A stretch of 64,000 nt of DNA from JAHJQZ01 sp963675235. Lineage in GTDB: Bacteria > Pseudomonadota > Alphaproteobacteria > Rhizobiales > Devosiaceae. The stretch covers positions 1,116,001 to 1,180,000 of the forward strand of contig CAXXFU010000002.1 in the NCBI GenBank assembly GCA_963675235.2, in the 5' to 3' direction. The translations under genes and the position numbers were made by a program. The notes beneath the pieces are model-generated. The model was not told the origin of the DNA. It worked only from the letters and a program-made list of their open reading frames with translations, and did no database searches. Shown here in pieces: positions 62,418-64,000 of the stretch (position 1 is the stretch's first letter; the number at the start of each line of letters is the position of its first letter).

Positions 62418-63050
62418 TCAGGCCTTTTTCTGCACGGCGAGCCAGATCCCGCCCGCCATAAGGACGAGACCGGAGAGGCGGGCGACAAGGCGCGAGCGGG
62501 TTTCGGTCATCAGGCCGCGCAGCTTGCCGGCGGCAAGCGCGTAGCCGAAGTCGTTGAGCACGGCGAGAATGACGACGATCGTGCCCAGCACCATCAGTTG
62601 CGGCAATGCCGGGGCGTCGGCAACAAGGAAATGCGGCAGGAAGGCCCCGAGGAACAGCAGCGTCTTGGGATTCGACCAGACGACAAAAAAGCCGTTTAGG
62701 ACAAACCCGTTGCCGCTCCTGCGGCCCGAGACCCCCTCGCCCGGCGCCATGTCGGCATGCGCCGGTTTGGCGGTGAACATGCGCCAGCCGAGCCAGACGA
62801 GATAGACGGCGCCGATCAGCTTCAGACCTTCGAAGGCCCAGCCCATGAAGGCCATGACCGCTTCGAGCCCCAGCGCCACCACGATCAACATGGTGACGAC
62901 GGCGATTTCGGCGCCAAGCGCGGTGAGCATGCCGGCACGCGTACCATGGCGCATGGAGGCGGCAACGACGACGGCAACCGTCGGTCCGGGAATCGCCCCG
63001 GCGATGACGGCGGCGATGGCAAAGGTGATCAGCGAGGCCAGCGGGATCAT
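62418..63050 (-). CDS. LysE-family exporter (copy 2 of 4)
   Basis: 210 residues, six predicted helices. AGAIPGPTVAVVVAASMRHGTRAG near 17 and FVVWSNPKTLLFLGAFLPHF near 125 are LysE/RhtB hallmarks. A GGGGA Shine-Dalgarno lies eight bases before the ATG. Only four bases separate its stop from copy 1, so the two form an operon. The exported compound is unknown. Confidence 0.9.
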   Translation of the reverse strand: MIPLASLITFAIAAVIAGAIPGPTVAVVVAASMRHGTRAGMLTALGAEIAVVTMLIVVALGLEAVMAFMGWAFEGLKLIGAVYLVWLGWRMFTAKPAHADMAPGEGVSGRRSGNGFVLNGFFVVWSNPKTLLFLGAFLPHFLVADAPALPQLMVLGTIVVILAVLNDFGYALAAGKLRGLMTETRSRLVARLSGLVLMAGGIWLAVQKKA

Positions 63051-63062
63051 GACATTTTTCCC

Positions 63063-63683
63063 CTAGGCGCGTTTGACCAGCGCCAGCCAGACGCCGCCGG
63101 CCATGAGCGTGGCGCCGGCAACGCGATTGAGCAACCTGAGGCGAATGGCGTTGAGCGCGTTGCGGGCACTGCCGGCCAGCACGGCGTAAACGGCATCGGT
63201 CGCGGTGGCGACGGCCATCAGCAGCACGCCGAGCACCATGATCTGCGGAAAGGCGGCGTGTTCGAGATTGACGAATTGCGGCAGAAACGCGCCAAGGAAC
63301 AGCAGCGTTTTCGGGTTCGACCAGTTCACCAGCGCCGCCTGGATGACATAGTGCATCGGGGCGCGTTCACGGCTCGCTTTGGCGGTCGCCAATTCCCCGG
63401 ATGAGGTGAACATGCGCCAGCCGATATAGACCAGATAGGCCGCACCGATCAGCTTGATCCAGACGAAGGCCTCGCCGACCACGGCCATCACCGCTTCGAG
63501 GCCGAAGGCAACGATCAGCACCATGGACAGCATCGACAGCTCGGTGCCGAGGATGGTCCAGAAGCCGGCGGCGGTTCCCCGCGCCAGCGAATTGGCCAGA
63601 ACCACGGTGACCGAAGGACCGGGTACGACGGAAAAAACGAAACAGGCGAGCGTGTAGGTGATCAACAAACTTGGTGTGAACAT
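63063..63683 (-). CDS. LysE-family exporter (copy 3 of 4)
   Basis: 206 residues, six predicted helices. SVVPGPSVTVVLANSLARGTAAG near 18 and LVNWSNPKTLLFLGAFLPQF near 121 match the family. It resembles copies 2 and 4 (shared GAFLPQF, AGSARNA and WLAL-K-RA endings) more than copy 1. GGGGA lies just before its ATG. It stops 12 bases before copy 2. Confidence 0.9.
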   Translation of the reverse strand: MFTPSLLITYTLACFVFSVVPGPSVTVVLANSLARGTAAGFWTILGTELSMLSMVLIVAFGLEAVMAVVGEAFVWIKLIGAAYLVYIGWRMFTSSGELATAKASRERAPMHYVIQAALVNWSNPKTLLFLGAFLPQFVNLEHAAFPQIMVLGVLLMAVATATDAVYAVLAGSARNALNAIRLRLLNRVAGATLMAGGVWLALVKRA

Positions 63684-63700
63684 GGTTTTCCCCGATGAGA

Positions 63701-64000
63701 TCAGGCTCGTTTTTGTAGCGCCAGCCAGATGCCGCCGCCGACAAGGATTGTCCCCGCCACCTGGCTCAATACTCTGATACGCCCGGCCGTGAAGGCGTTG
63801 CGGGCGGACCCTGCGAGAATGGCGTAGCCGGCATCGGAAATGCCGGCAATGATATTGAAGACGATACCAAGTAGCACGGTTTGCCAGAAGGTGGACTGCG
63901 TCGGATCGACAAACTGCGGCAGGAAGGCGCCGAAGAACACCAGTGCCTTGGGGTTCGACCACAGGACCACATAGCCCTGCAGCACCAGCTGCCCGAAACT
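63701..64000 (-). CDS. LysE-family exporter (copy 4 of 4), 5' end beyond the window
   Basis: The last 99 residues are visible. The frame runs open to the window edge (SFGQLVLQGYVVLWSNPKAL). WSNPKALVFFGAFLPQFVDP is the family motif and LAGSARNAFTAGRIRVLSQ parallels copy 3. Its stop is 17 bases before copy 3, continuing the tandem array. It is cut by the window, not truncated in the genome as far as can be seen. Confidence 0.9.
   Translation of the reverse strand, partial: SFGQLVLQGYVVLWSNPKALVFFGAFLPQFVDPTQSTFWQTVLLGIVFNIIAGISDAGYAILAGSARNAFTAGRIRVLSQVAGTILVGGGIWLALQKRA

Noticed and set aside
1..64000. CRISPR arrays, insertion sequences, prophage genes and toxin-antitoxin pairs
   Set aside because: No regularly spaced repeats, transposase, integrase, capsid or paired small toxin genes were found on either strand.

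Overview
The window reads as the chromosome of an alphaproteobacterium, most likely of the order Hyphomicrobiales (Rhizobiales). Support comes from high GC coding sequence, the order trkA-hfq-hflX-mazG, the block rlpA-dacF-tmk-holB-metG-tatD-MBL, an IalB-family secreted protein, a short alphaproteobacterial-type Hfq, and the clusters mfd-sdhE-recG, glmU-glmS and coaD-cyclophilin-cyclophilin-queA-tgt. I cannot name genus or species. No prophage, insertion sequence, CRISPR array or rRNA operon is visible. Two tRNA genes are present, Ser-UGA and Lys-UUU.

Layout. 1-3086: 3' end of trkA, then hfq and hflX on the plus strand, facing mazG. 3165-7920: an accessory-looking stretch with a KamA-type radical SAM protein, a lower-GC nucleotidyltransferase, a short-chain dehydrogenase coupled to a DenD-like epimerase/dehydrogenase, and a small cation transporter. 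7917-15159: a minus-strand housekeeping series (rlpA, dacF, tmk, holB, metG, tatD, MBL hydrolase). 15374-19215: an operator-like site and a methionine synthase encoded as two proteins. 19212-26086: sucrose phosphorylase, YbaK, a formate/nitrite transporter, folD and a four-gene 5-oxoproline module. 26336-27659: a promoter, a 13-codon reading frame, a run of hairpins and rsgA. 27682-39666: mixed metabolic, transport and regulatory genes, including a TetR gene with a duplicated operator, a frame-broken YeeE/YedE gene and tRNA-Ser. 39770-52547: mfd, sdhE, recG, a GGDEF-EAL protein, a DUF502 protein, a DJ-1/PfpI protein, glmS and glmU. 52676-61779: a SPOR-like protein, tRNA-Lys, an alcohol dehydrogenase, paired MaoC-like proteins, pgi, tgt, queA, two cyclophilins and coaD. 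61793-64000: four consecutive LysE-family exporters, the last cut by the window edge.

How the genes fit together. The clearest functional unit is gamma-glutamylcyclotransferase followed by PxpB, PxpC and PxpA, joined by three successive 4-nt ATGA overlaps. The first enzyme is predicted to release 5-oxoproline and the other three to hydrolyse it to glutamate, so the operon would form and remove the compound in one unit. One-carbon metabolism recurs: split MetH, FolD, and a formate/nitrite transporter next to folD. The less ordinary signals are the structured leader with a micro-ORF before rsgA, the nested palindromes before metH, the twin TetR operators, a predicted three-way RNA junction directly after tRNA-Lys, and the tandem LysE array. 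None is proven new; each is stated with what would confirm or refute it.
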